NCBI RefSeq assembly: GCF_947500045.1
Contig: NZ_CANMQQ010000013.1
Span: 62,001 to 126,000 of the forward strand
Direction: 5' to 3'
DNA length: 64,000 bases
Source: an uncultured Ruegeria sp.
Lineage (GTDB): Bacteria > Pseudomonadota > Alphaproteobacteria > Rhodobacterales > Rhodobacteraceae
Shown here: positions 44,942 through 52,834 of the stretch, one piece after another
How positions within the stretch are numbered: the first letter of the stretch is position 1
Layout of the letters: each line of letters opens with the position of its first letter
Notes under the pieces: generated by a model
Database searches by the model: none
What the model saw: only the letters and a program-made list of their open reading frames with translations
Told to the model about the DNA's origin: nothing
Translations under genes and position numbers: made by a program

Positions 44942-45421
44942 TCAGACGCCAGCGGCGATATCGTATTCGATCTCGTGCTCATCTCCTGCGCTGTGATCAT
45001 CGGCCTGAACTGTGTACTTGATGTTGATCTTTTCACAGGTCAGCGAGACGGTTTCTTCGATCGTCAGAGAGTCGTGCGGGGTAGGCAGGACATCGTAACC
45101 CGAGATCGCGACGTTTTCCATTGTGATGATCAGATAATCCAGATGCGCATCACCCGAGTCCTTGCGCACTGCAATCGTGATCTCATCAAAACTCTTGGCC
45201 TGCATACACGCCAGCGCGAGATAGGGGGACGACGCATCGTAGAATTTTGCGACTGTGACCGCACCCATTATTGCCCGGGCTTGCGAGCGGCCTCTGCCAG
45301 TCTGTGCAGCCGCGCCCTGACTGATACTCCACTCGACGGAGTGGACATCGATCTCTTCCTCGTGCTCAGCATTCAGGCTTTCACCAGGAATATCTTCGAT
45401 CTTCATATATCCAGTTAGCAT
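44942..45421 (-). CDS. hcp: Hcp tube protein (TssD)
   Basis: 159 residues of the Hcp1 family: MKIEDIPGESLNAEHEEEIDV, VEWSISQGAAAQTGRGRSQARA, VTVAKFYDASSPYLALACMQAKSF, EITIAVRKDSGDAHLDYLIITMENV and TCEKINIKYT. It forms the hexameric inner tube and is secreted. AAGGAG 8 bases before the ATG is the strongest ribosome-binding site in the operon, as expected for the most abundant product. It lies between tssC and tssE. Confidence 0.95.
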   Translation of the reverse strand: MLTGYMKIEDIPGESLNAEHEEEIDVHSVEWSISQGAAAQTGRGRSQARAIMGAVTVAKFYDASSPYLALACMQAKSFDEITIAVRKDSGDAHLDYLIITMENVAISGYDVLPTPHDSLTIEETVSLTCEKINIKYTVQADDHSAGDEHEIEYDIAAGV

Positions 45422-45446
45422 GGGACTACTCCTTTAAAATAAAGAA

Positions 45447-46955
45447 CTATGTTTTGACGGAAGGCAATTCGGACACGAGCCGCAAGCTCGCGTTGATGCC
45501 TTCCAGTTGGTAATGTGGTCTGAGGAAAAACCGGGCGTTATAGTAGCCGGGGCGCCCTTCGACGCTGTCCACCCGGACTTCTGCCGCCGCCAATGGTCGC
45601 TTGGCCTTGGCTTTGTCATCGGCCATGGACGGGTTGGCCAGCACATAACGGTTGATCCACTCGCTCAGCCAAACCTGCATGTCCGAGCGTTCCTTAAATG
45701 TGCCTACCTTATCGCGTGCAATTGCCTTTAGATAATGCGCGAACCGGCTGACTGGGAACAGATAGGGCAGATTGGCGGATAGACGTTCATTGGCCTGCGC
45801 ATCAGGATCAACCAGACGCCCGGCGCGGGTTTCGTCATCCTGCAGTGAATGGGCACCGATAAAGGCCGCAAGATCAGTGTTCTTGCGATGCAGTACAGGC
45901 ATCATCCCCAGCTTGGCAAGTTCCGCCTCGCGCCGGTCGTCGATGGCGATTTCGGTCGGGCACTTCATCGCGATCGAGCCGTCATCGGTCGGGAAGCTGT
46001 GCACCGGCAGGTTGGTTACCGTACCACCGGATTCCACACCTCTGATCTGGGTGCCCCAGCCATACAGCTTGTGGCTGCGGTTGATGTTCACGCCCATCGC
46101 AAAGGCTGCGTTCATCCAGACATAGTGATCATGCTTTCCGTCTATGGCTTCTTCAAAGTCAAAACCTTTGACCGGTATAGTGTCCGCGCCATAGGGCAGG
46201 CGGCCCAACACGCGAGGCATGGTCAGCCCGATATAGCGCGAATCCTCACTTTCGCGCAGCGATTGCCAGCTGGCATAATCAGGGGACGATACGATGCCTT
46301 CCAGATCCTGCGGGTTGGGCAGTTCCTGCCAGCTTTCCATCTTGAACAACTGCGGAGCAGCCGCGGCGATAAACGGCGCGTGTGCTGACGCGCAGACACC
46401 AGACATTTCGCGCAACAGGCTAACGTCCTGTGGATTGTGCGAGAACTCATAAGCACCGATGATGGCACCAAACGGCTCACCACCAAATTGTGAATATTCG
46501 GCCTGATAAACGCTTTTGTAGATCGGGGACTGGTCCCACATCTGGCCTTCGAAGTCCTGAAGCGTCTCGCCCAGTTCCTCTTTCTTGATGTTCATCACCC
46601 GGATCTTCAGTTTCTGATCCGTTTCGGTGTTGTTCACCAGATAATGCAATCCGCGCCAGGTGCCTTCCATCTGGCGTACGTCGTCATTGTGCAAAATTTC
46701 ATTCATCTGGGTGGTTAGCAAACCGTCGATGCCAGCGATCAGCGACTTGATCGATTTTATGGCATTGCCCGAGATCGTGGCCGAACCCGACCGATCTTTG
46801 GCCGCGATCGCCAGATTATCCACCAATCCCTTTAGCTTGTCGCTTTCGCTGTCTTTGACGCGAAAGTCCTTTTCCAGCAGATCAGAAAATTCACCCAGAT
46901 CCAGTTCTTCGGCCGCTGCGGCGCCTCCGGCAGCCAGTGCTTCTTTCTCAGCCAT
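45447..46955 (-). CDS. tssC: TssC large sheath subunit
   Basis: 502 residues of the TssC/VipB family: LTTQMNEILHNDDVRQMEGTWRGLHYLV, FGAIIGAYEFSHNPQDVSLLREMSGVCASAHAPF, SLRESEDSRYIGLTMPRVLGRLPYG and the C-terminal VEGRPGYYNARFFLRPHYQLEGI. With TssB it forms the contractile sheath. It starts 2 bases after tssB. Confidence 0.95.
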   Translation of the reverse strand: MAEKEALAAGGAAAAEELDLGEFSDLLEKDFRVKDSESDKLKGLVDNLAIAAKDRSGSATISGNAIKSIKSLIAGIDGLLTTQMNEILHNDDVRQMEGTWRGLHYLVNNTETDQKLKIRVMNIKKEELGETLQDFEGQMWDQSPIYKSVYQAEYSQFGGEPFGAIIGAYEFSHNPQDVSLLREMSGVCASAHAPFIAAAAPQLFKMESWQELPNPQDLEGIVSSPDYASWQSLRESEDSRYIGLTMPRVLGRLPYGADTIPVKGFDFEEAIDGKHDHYVWMNAAFAMGVNINRSHKLYGWGTQIRGVESGGTVTNLPVHSFPTDDGSIAMKCPTEIAIDDRREAELAKLGMMPVLHRKNTDLAAFIGAHSLQDDETRAGRLVDPDAQANERLSANLPYLFPVSRFAHYLKAIARDKVGTFKERSDMQVWLSEWINRYVLANPSMADDKAKAKRPLAAAEVRVDSVEGRPGYYNARFFLRPHYQLEGINASLRLVSELPSVKT

Positions 46956-46957
46956 GC

Positions 46958-47494
46958 TTAACCCTCCTCGCTTTCAGCGTTCTTCAGGGCTTCTTCGGCG
47001 GCCTGCGCCAGAAGCGGTTCATTGTTCAGAAGTTGTGCAATGCGTTTCTCTGCATCGACTTTGCCGTCCATATACCCAAGCAGCTCTTCCAGCTGATTGC
47101 GCATTTTCAGCAACTCGTTTAGCGCCGGAACTTGAGACGCCATCTTATCGGGGGTAAAATCCCCCATGCTGGCGAAAGTCAGATCGACATAAAGCTCTTC
47201 GTCCGCTTCCTCGCCATCGGCTGAAGGCAGAGTATTGGGAACGCGGGTTTTTACACGAGGGCCGAGGGCTTCCATAAATTTGTTGAAACGGCCCGCGTCG
47301 GTTTCTACGAAATTGCGCTCACCCACTGGTTTTTTGGCTTCAGGTGTTTCCGATTGACCTGCCAGATCAGCCATGACACCCATCACAAAGGGCAGTTCGA
47401 TCGTTGTGGGGCTACCGTAGTGTTCAACGTCATAAGCGATCTGCACCCTTGGGGCGCGATTGCGCTCGATGACTTTCTGCTTACTTTCAGACAT
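46958..47494 (-). CDS. tssB: TssB small sheath subunit
   Basis: 178 residues of the TssB/VipA family: RVQIAYDVEHYGSPTTIELPFVMGVMADLAGQ, ERNFVETDAGRFNKFMEALGPRV, DLTFASMGDFTPDKMASQVP and LGYMDGKVDAEKRI. It forms the sheath heterodimer with TssC. It lies 19 bases after tssA. Confidence 0.95.
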   Translation of the reverse strand: MSESKQKVIERNRAPRVQIAYDVEHYGSPTTIELPFVMGVMADLAGQSETPEAKKPVGERNFVETDAGRFNKFMEALGPRVKTRVPNTLPSADGEEADEELYVDLTFASMGDFTPDKMASQVPALNELLKMRNQLEELLGYMDGKVDAEKRIAQLLNNEPLLAQAAEEALKNAESEEG

Positions 47495-47513
47495 TTAGAA
47501 CTCCTTTGAAGTT

Positions 47514-48650
47514 TTAAGACTTTCTCCCTTTGGCGTCCTCCACGCCTGCAACATTGCGAAATTCTTTCAGGCCTGATGGAGCGACTTCCTCCATCAGGTC
47601 CATGAAATCCATAGGAACCATGCGCCTCAGTCTTCGGGCCAAATGTGGGATCGGGCTTGAGGGTTCGGTGCGCTCGTAAAATGCGATAATGCCATCGAGA
47701 CATCGCTCGACATCGGCGCGGGAACTCACAGCGCCCGGTGCCACGATACTGGCAGGCGCGGTGGCAGGGGCTGCCGCTTGCGGTGTGGCCTGCGGTTGCG
47801 GGGTCGTTGTTGCACTTTCATCGGCGGCGTCACTCATATCAGACATTGCCACCTCCAGCGTGGTTTGCACCTGACCCAGAAATTCGCCAAGCTCTTTTAG
47901 GCTTAGACCAGGGTCCTTTTCGTATCCCGCCGATGAGTTGAACCGGGTGCAGATCGAACCAAGCGTTTCCTGAGCCTGATTCAACGCCGCAACCAACGCC
48001 TCAGCGCGTTCGGGTTCCTCGGCGGCCAACGCCCGCGTTCCGGCCTTGACGCGCCCTACGCGGGCCTCGTGCTTGGTGGCAATATCAGCCAGTTCCGCCT
48101 CGGTCGCGCCAGCATATTTCGCCTGCGCATCGAACACGCTTAGCGTTGCGGCAGCCAGGTCTTCCCCGGTCAGCGGGCCAATGCCGCGGGGGCTGAGCGC
48201 GATTGAAAACTTCAGATCCCCCAGCAACCCGTTGTCATCATTCTCGAGTTGATTGATTGCATTCTGCCTGGGCTGAACGCGGGCCTGTGGCGTATCACGG
48301 TCACGCAACGGGGGGTTTAGATTATCCCAGTATGTATCCAGCGTCGTATCCAGCATCTTAAGACCTGCCGAGAGGCCTTCGAAACTGTCGGATGCAACTC
48401 CGGCGCGGATCAGAACGTTCAACATCCGCAAATCGCGTCCGGTCTTCGCCAACTCGAGACCGTCATTTTCAACCGACGACCAGTCTGTTGGCAAAGCAGA
48501 AGGGTTGAGCGTGCCGTCAGGCAGCACCCGATTGGTCTTCGCCGCTGTTTCAAGCAGGCGTTCGATCGCGTGAAAACGCGGGTCGTTTCTTAACTCCGCA
48601 CCGGAAGGGTTGTCACCTTCCAACGGCTCAAGAAGGACTTCAAAATCCAT
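47514..48650 (-). CDS. tssA: TssA (ImpA_N domain) cap/sheath-priming protein
   Basis: 378 residues from ATG 48650; an earlier in-frame Met at 48701 lies in A+T-rich leader sequence. The N-terminal ImpA_N domain is LLEPLEGDNPSGAELRNDPRF, then WSSVENDGLELAKTGRDLRM and YWDNLNPPLRDRDTPQARVQ. An Ala/Pro linker (PQATPQAAAPATAPAS) leads to a short C-terminal domain with SSPIPHLARRLRRMVPMDFMDLM. TssA binds the baseplate and primes tube and sheath polymerisation. It is the first gene of the 13-gene minus-strand operon, with a palindrome in the leader. Confidence 0.9.
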   Translation of the reverse strand: MDFEVLLEPLEGDNPSGAELRNDPRFHAIERLLETAAKTNRVLPDGTLNPSALPTDWSSVENDGLELAKTGRDLRMLNVLIRAGVASDSFEGLSAGLKMLDTTLDTYWDNLNPPLRDRDTPQARVQPRQNAINQLENDDNGLLGDLKFSIALSPRGIGPLTGEDLAAATLSVFDAQAKYAGATEAELADIATKHEARVGRVKAGTRALAAEEPERAEALVAALNQAQETLGSICTRFNSSAGYEKDPGLSLKELGEFLGQVQTTLEVAMSDMSDAADESATTTPQPQATPQAAAPATAPASIVAPGAVSSRADVERCLDGIIAFYERTEPSSPIPHLARRLRRMVPMDFMDLMEEVAPSGLKEFRNVAGVEDAKGRKS

Positions 48651-48722
48651 ACAACTGCCTAAAAACTCATGTTCAACAATGTTCAAAGTGTCGCAAAACA
48701 ATTCGATTCTTGCAATAAAATC

Positions 48723-48742
48723 ACCATATCACATGATATGGT
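48723..48742. promoter_or_regulatory. 20-bp operator-like palindrome in the tssA / DUF6484 divergent region
   Basis: ACCATATCA-CA-TGATATGGT has 9-base exact arms around CA. It lies 73 bases upstream of the tssA start and 137 bases upstream of the plus-strand gene, in the most A+T-rich part of the 229-base region 48651-48879. Position and symmetry fit a dimeric repressor or activator controlling the main T6SS operon. Confidence 0.5.
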
Positions 48743-48879
48743 CATACTTGTGTGAACTAGAGACCAGAGCGACAACACCGTTTCAGGCACTGTAGGAAGC
48801 GGGTTTCAATTTCGAAATTGCATTTGGTGAGCGACGCGATTTCATGTGATACTGAACGCCATTTACGCCGGAGGGCTCC

Positions 48880-49293
48880 ATGCAGGTGACAGAGCAGATC
48901 GATGGAATAATGATCGGTGTCATTCAGGGGATTGAGAATGGCGTGCCACTGGTGGCCTATCCTGCCAACCCGCTGGATCATCCGGTTGCTGCGCGCAGTC
49001 TGGTTGCACTGGATGCCGATCACGTCGGATGCGAAGTGGCATTGCAATTTGAAAGGGGACAGGTCGATCGCCCTCTGATCCTAGGTCGGATCATTGAACC
49101 GGACGAAGGGACGGAAGTGCTGCGAGACGGCGACCATGTGCGTGTTACGGGTAAGGAACGGATCGAGCTGCGCTGCGGCAAGGCGTCGATCATCATGGAA
49201 GCCGATGGTCACATCACCATTCGCGGCAGCTATCTGGTTAACCATGCCACAGCCTCCAACCGCATCCGCGGTGGTTCGGTCAACATCAACTGA
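48880..49293 (+). CDS. DUF6484-type T6SS accessory protein
   Basis: 137 residues. The central part (ALDADHVGCEVALQFERGQVDRPLILGRI) matches the DUF6484 family as I remember it, an OB-like domain often encoded beside T6SS tip and effector genes. The end is beta-helix-like (IELRCGKASIIMEADGHITIRGSYL.N). The fold recalls a miniature of the VgrG/PAAR base, so it may help assemble the spike; that is inference. GGAGGG precedes the start. It is followed after 11 bases by the TIGR02270-like gene. Confidence 0.65.
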   Translation: MQVTEQIDGIMIGVIQGIENGVPLVAYPANPLDHPVAARSLVALDADHVGCEVALQFERGQVDRPLILGRIIEPDEGTEVLRDGDHVRVTGKERIELRCGKASIIMEADGHITIRGSYLVNHATASNRIRGGSVNIN

Positions 49294-49304
49294 GCGGCAG
49301 AGCG

Positions 49305-49658
49305 GTGACGATTCCAATCCTTGAAAATATCGTCCGTCAGCACGCAGAAGAGGCGGCGCATCTGTGGAATATATACGATTACGCGCTTCTCAACCCGGAT
49401 GAGAACCCGGATATGGATCAAGAGCGTATCGACCGCGTGGTGGAACGCCTGAATGCGCATATCGACGGGTTACGCGTCGCAGGTGAAGAAGGTTTGCGCG
49501 TGGCGCAAGAACGGTTCGACGAGTATCCCGAACCAGGTGAGCTGTTTGTGCTGAGGATGCTGCAACCTAACGCCGCAAAGGTTTGGATCGCCGATCTGGA
49601 TTTGGACGGGGTCAGGGCTTATCTGGTTGAGAAGTTGGACGAAGTTAAGCCATCGTAA
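49305..49658 (+). CDS. N-terminal fragment of a TIGR02270-type T6SS-associated protein
   Basis: 117 residues from GTG. IVRQHAEEAAHLWNIYDYALL, RIDRVVERLNAHIDGLRVAGEEGL and EPGELFVLRMLQ match the first about 100 residues of the TIGR02270 family, a T6SS-linked protein normally several hundred residues long with HEAT-like repeats. Here it stops early, and its last 14 bases overlap the 3' end of the convergent beta-propeller gene. I infer truncation where the effector-immunity module meets it. It may still be a functional small protein. Confidence 0.55.
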   Translation: MTIPILENIVRQHAEEAAHLWNIYDYALLNPDENPDMDQERIDRVVERLNAHIDGLRVAGEEGLRVAQERFDEYPEPGELFVLRMLQPNAAKVWIADLDLDGVRAYLVEKLDEVKPS

Positions 49659-50550
49659 CCTGATCGAATTTCAACCAGTATTCTTCGTCGAATATTAGTA
49701 CATCTTTCATGCCAAGCGACCACATCGTGTCCCCTCCTACAGAAAGCTCTGAAAAACTGTCGGCAATTTTAAGTGGTTCCGGAATAAGCGTTAGTTCATC
49801 TTCAACATCCAGAAGGAACAACGCGGTATATCCGGCCAAATAAATTTTCCCGTAATACTCAGCCATTCCCCAGATATCGATTATTCCGGGCTCGCTACAC
49901 AAGAGCTCGAAATCATCTTGCTTGCCACGCAACACTGTGCCGTTCTGCCCAGCAGCGTAAACACGACCGTCATTCGCACATAAGATAGTGTAGAAACAGG
50001 CATTCGTCTGGCATTGAACCGGATGCCATTCAGTACCGTCATAGCGCCAGACAACACCGAATTCACCGGCTGCATAAAGTTCCTGAGTATTATTTCCAGC
50101 AATGGATTCGAGGTTTTGGTGTGCAAATTCTTTGCGCAACTTTTCTGATGGGCTTATGTCCGTCCATTGGTTAACACCGTCTCGCCGAAACACCTGCATT
50201 GATGCTCCAGAGGCGTAGAATGCACCATCAATCCAGGCAAGTTTACGTAACGGTCCACGTTCCAGTGTAATCTCTTCTTCGATTGGCTCACCATCAAGAA
50301 AATAGATGAATTTCCCCCAATCGCCTAGAAACGCCGGGCCTGACTGGGCGCCTTTACTGTAACAGACAGAAACGACACTGTGATTGCGCTTTCCGATGGC
50401 CTTGACTGTTCCGTCGTGCATTTCCAGTAGTGCAGCATGGGGTTCGTCCTTGTTGCCTGCCAGTTTGTCGATCACACAAGAGAATGCTAGCGTAATATCG
50501 TCCTTGGCAGCCCCGCAGGTAAGAGTAAATTCATCCAGAATTGGTCGCAT
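49645..50550 (-). CDS. Beta-propeller-like protein, candidate immunity protein for the GHH effector
   Basis: 301 residues, cytoplasmic (no signal peptide). Repeated units of about 40-45 residues have the kelch/WD-like pattern G.(V/I)YAAG..G.(V/L).R: LYAAGEFGVVWRYDG, RVYAAGQNGTVLRGK, KIYLAGYTALFLLD, AFYASGASMQVFRRDG. It starts 11 bases after the effector stop on the same strand, the usual place for a T6SS immunity gene. Base composition is visibly A+T-richer (25 G+C of 60 at 49801-49860) than the core T6SS genes, suggesting transfer. No known immunity family is recognised. Confidence 0.6.
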   Translation of the reverse strand: MRPILDEFTLTCGAAKDDITLAFSCVIDKLAGNKDEPHAALLEMHDGTVKAIGKRNHSVVSVCYSKGAQSGPAFLGDWGKFIYFLDGEPIEEEITLERGPLRKLAWIDGAFYASGASMQVFRRDGVNQWTDISPSEKLRKEFAHQNLESIAGNNTQELYAAGEFGVVWRYDGTEWHPVQCQTNACFYTILCANDGRVYAAGQNGTVLRGKQDDFELLCSEPGIIDIWGMAEYYGKIYLAGYTALFLLDVEDELTLIPEPLKIADSFSELSVGGDTMWSLGMKDVLIFDEEYWLKFDQVTMA

Positions 50551-50561
50551 GTGTTGCCTCT

Positions 50562-51794
50562 TCAGCCGCCAGCCATTTTCATGGCCTTGTCGAGATAGGA
50601 TTGGATATTGTCGATCATACGCCTTGCTTCGACAGCTGGACGGCCTGGGTTTTTGTCTGCGCGAAGTGGTGTGTCCTCAGAAACCCCCGCCTTTTCATGA
50701 AATGCGTCGAGCTGCGCCTTGATGCAGGCAGGGCTACAACCGGATTCTGGGAAAACCTTTTTCATTGATGAAATCGATTTGTCGCGCATCTGACCATAAG
50801 TAAGCGAATGGCAATTCAGAGGATTCTTTGCATCACTAGCAGGCAGTGCATTGTCAAGAATCTCGCAGTACATATCGTTGTGCATCAATCCATGGCTGCC
50901 CTTGTTATGTGTGGCACCTTCGGCGCAAACACATGGCGCGGCCTTGGCATCATAGCTAACTCCAGGTAAAGCTTTCCCATCCACGGAAAAACTGGATTCG
51001 GGAACAAGATGGTGACCTGTCTGTTTGCCACAGCACTCACCCTTTTCGTCGTCCTTTTTTGAAACCAGCTTGCACTTAATTGCTGCAAGACAGGGGTTCT
51101 TGCGAGCAGCACCAGAGTCTCTCATTCGCTCCTTGTTCACCCGGTTTTCATCCGCTGCCAAGTCCGTCGATGCCTTCAACCCAACGAATACGGCCCCGCC
51201 GGCCTTGTGTGAAATTGTTTCATCCGAACGTCGGCTGGTGTTGTCTACACCCGGGGAAAGACTCAATCCTGCAGCGTCGCAAGCCTCATCAAGATTTTTG
51301 TAGTCTTTGCAGCCTTCCTGCATCTTCTGGATATCATCGGCGCAGGGATTATTAGGATCCACCACCCACGGCTGCCCGATCTTCGGCCATGGCGGTGCGT
51401 TCGGCGGTGATCCATGATTGTTCGTCTCGATATCCGAAAACCGGCAGATGTTCTTGCCTTCCGCTTTCACATTCATCGAATAGGCCTGCGATTTGGCCTT
51501 ACCGGTGTTTTTCGAACTGATAATGCCTTTTTTGCTGGCGCTTCCGGCCTCGGTTCCGGTGGTTTTGGTGAAATGAGAGTTGTTCTTCAGATTGATCGTC
51601 TCTCCGCCGATCTTGACGGTCCCGGTGCCCTTGTCCGTGTCGCCATCACTGCCGAATGAAGGGTAGGGGATTGGTACGCCGGGTGGCGTTGGTGGGGCCT
51701 GTGGTGGGGTGAAACATACGTCGGGGAAAGCGGCGATCACATTGTTGGACTGCTTCTTGCAGGACACTTCCAGATTGTTGGCGAAGACGGTCAT
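50562..51794 (-). CDS. T6SS effector: DUF4150 (PAAR-like) domain with C-terminal GHH nuclease-type toxin
   Basis: 410 residues. Residues about 1-120 are a DUF4150/PAAR-like tip domain (FPDVCFTPPQAPPTPPGVPI, PYPSFG, HGSPPNAPPWPKIGQ later). Residues about 235-410 are Cys-rich and carry a GHH motif (GHHLVPESSF, 260-269) plus HNKGSHGLMHNDMYC, the pattern of Tox-GHH/HNH endonuclease toxins such as Pseudomonas Tse7. It should load on VgrG and cut DNA in the recipient. ATGA overlap couples it to the thiolase-like gene; a candidate immunity gene follows. The many cysteines suggest structural zinc or disulfides. Confidence 0.75.
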   Translation of the reverse strand: MTVFANNLEVSCKKQSNNVIAAFPDVCFTPPQAPPTPPGVPIPYPSFGSDGDTDKGTGTVKIGGETINLKNNSHFTKTTGTEAGSASKKGIISSKNTGKAKSQAYSMNVKAEGKNICRFSDIETNNHGSPPNAPPWPKIGQPWVVDPNNPCADDIQKMQEGCKDYKNLDEACDAAGLSLSPGVDNTSRRSDETISHKAGGAVFVGLKASTDLAADENRVNKERMRDSGAARKNPCLAAIKCKLVSKKDDEKGECCGKQTGHHLVPESSFSVDGKALPGVSYDAKAAPCVCAEGATHNKGSHGLMHNDMYCEILDNALPASDAKNPLNCHSLTYGQMRDKSISSMKKVFPESGCSPACIKAQLDAFHEKAGVSEDTPLRADKNPGRPAVEARRMIDNIQSYLDKAMKMAGG

Positions 51795-52834
51795 GCGGCG
51801 CCCACCTTCGCCGAAGTGTCGGGTGCAAAGAATACTGCAGCGCCGCAGGTTCCGTCATCCCCTGACGCCTCGATCAGCACCGGATTGCCGGGCGCATAAT
51901 GTTTGAGTGCTGCTTCCAACGCCCAAGCGATCATGATCGGAACGGCGGCGGCCCCGACATTTCCGATACATTCGGTTGGGGTCCAAAGCTCTTGCAGCTC
52001 TCGATGTTCACGCAGCAGCCGCTGCATCGACAGAGCGGTCTGTTTGAAGAAATAGGCCTCGCCCGTCAGATCGGAGATACGATAATCGATCCGGTCGAAG
52101 GCGATACCTGATATCTCCAGCGCTTCACGATAGGCGCTGGTCATGCCATCGGCGCGCAAGGGGAGTTCTTCTTCGTTGTACAGATAGGCCAGCTCTCGGC
52201 TCAGGCCGAGGCCAGTCATAGCTAATTGCGTCGGCGGTCCACCGGTACACAACAGTGCTGCGGCGGCTTCTCCGGGAATTAAGCCGTTGGCATTGTTCCC
52301 GTTCAATAGGCGTTCAGCGCGGATGAACTCGGCAATCGTGGGGCCGGTCAAAAGGCTGTCGGCACCAACAATCAGTACATGGCTGTTAGGATCCTTACGC
52401 AATATCCGCCCTGCACGTTCCAATGCGACAAAGCCTGAAGGCCGGCCATATTCGACGGTTTCGAATTTGGTCTGTCGGGGCAGGCCAGAAAACTCGATCA
52501 GTTTGCGGGCAAAGGTGTCTGGGTCGCGCACGGGTGCGCCGCGGCGCGACCCCTCTGCCAAACATAGTATGACGGTCAGAGTTCTAACCTCGGCCTGAAA
52601 GCCGTCGAGCGCATCCACCACAGCGCCTGCGGCCAGATGGGCAACCCGTTTTTCTCCAACCCAGTTGCGCGGTAAGGGTACCGGTGCGCCCAGCTGCCAT
52701 TCTCCATCGGCGGCCAGAAAGTCGGTTTCCTGAAATCCGTCCAGCCCGCCCCGCATGGCGGCGGCTGATGCGGCACAGTTCAGTCCAACTGCCGTCACCA
52801 TTCCGGCGGACAGGATATTGACGCCTTTGGTCAC
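51791..52834 (-). CDS. Thiolase/ketoacyl-synthase-fold protein without catalytic residues, T6SS accessory
   Basis: 347 residues from GTG, coupled to DUF2169 (GTGA) and to the effector (ATGA). The fold is that of beta-ketoacyl synthases: ILSAGMVTAVGLN, RPSGFVALERAGRIL, HVLIVGADSLLTG, GEAAAALL, CIGNVGAAAVPIMIAWALE. The nucleophile position (TACATG-type loop) reads VEYGRPSGF with no Cys, the GHT.GA histidine is Asn (GNVGAA), and the HGT histidine position reads SDLTGEAYF. It is probably not an enzyme but a folding or loading chaperone for the PAAR-like effector. Confidence 0.65.
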   Translation of the reverse strand: MTKGVNILSAGMVTAVGLNCAASAAAMRGGLDGFQETDFLAADGEWQLGAPVPLPRNWVGEKRVAHLAAGAVVDALDGFQAEVRTLTVILCLAEGSRRGAPVRDPDTFARKLIEFSGLPRQTKFETVEYGRPSGFVALERAGRILRKDPNSHVLIVGADSLLTGPTIAEFIRAERLLNGNNANGLIPGEAAAALLCTGGPPTQLAMTGLGLSRELAYLYNEEELPLRADGMTSAYREALEISGIAFDRIDYRISDLTGEAYFFKQTALSMQRLLREHRELQELWTPTECIGNVGAAAVPIMIAWALEAALKHYAPGNPVLIEASGDDGTCGAAVFFAPDTSAKVGAA

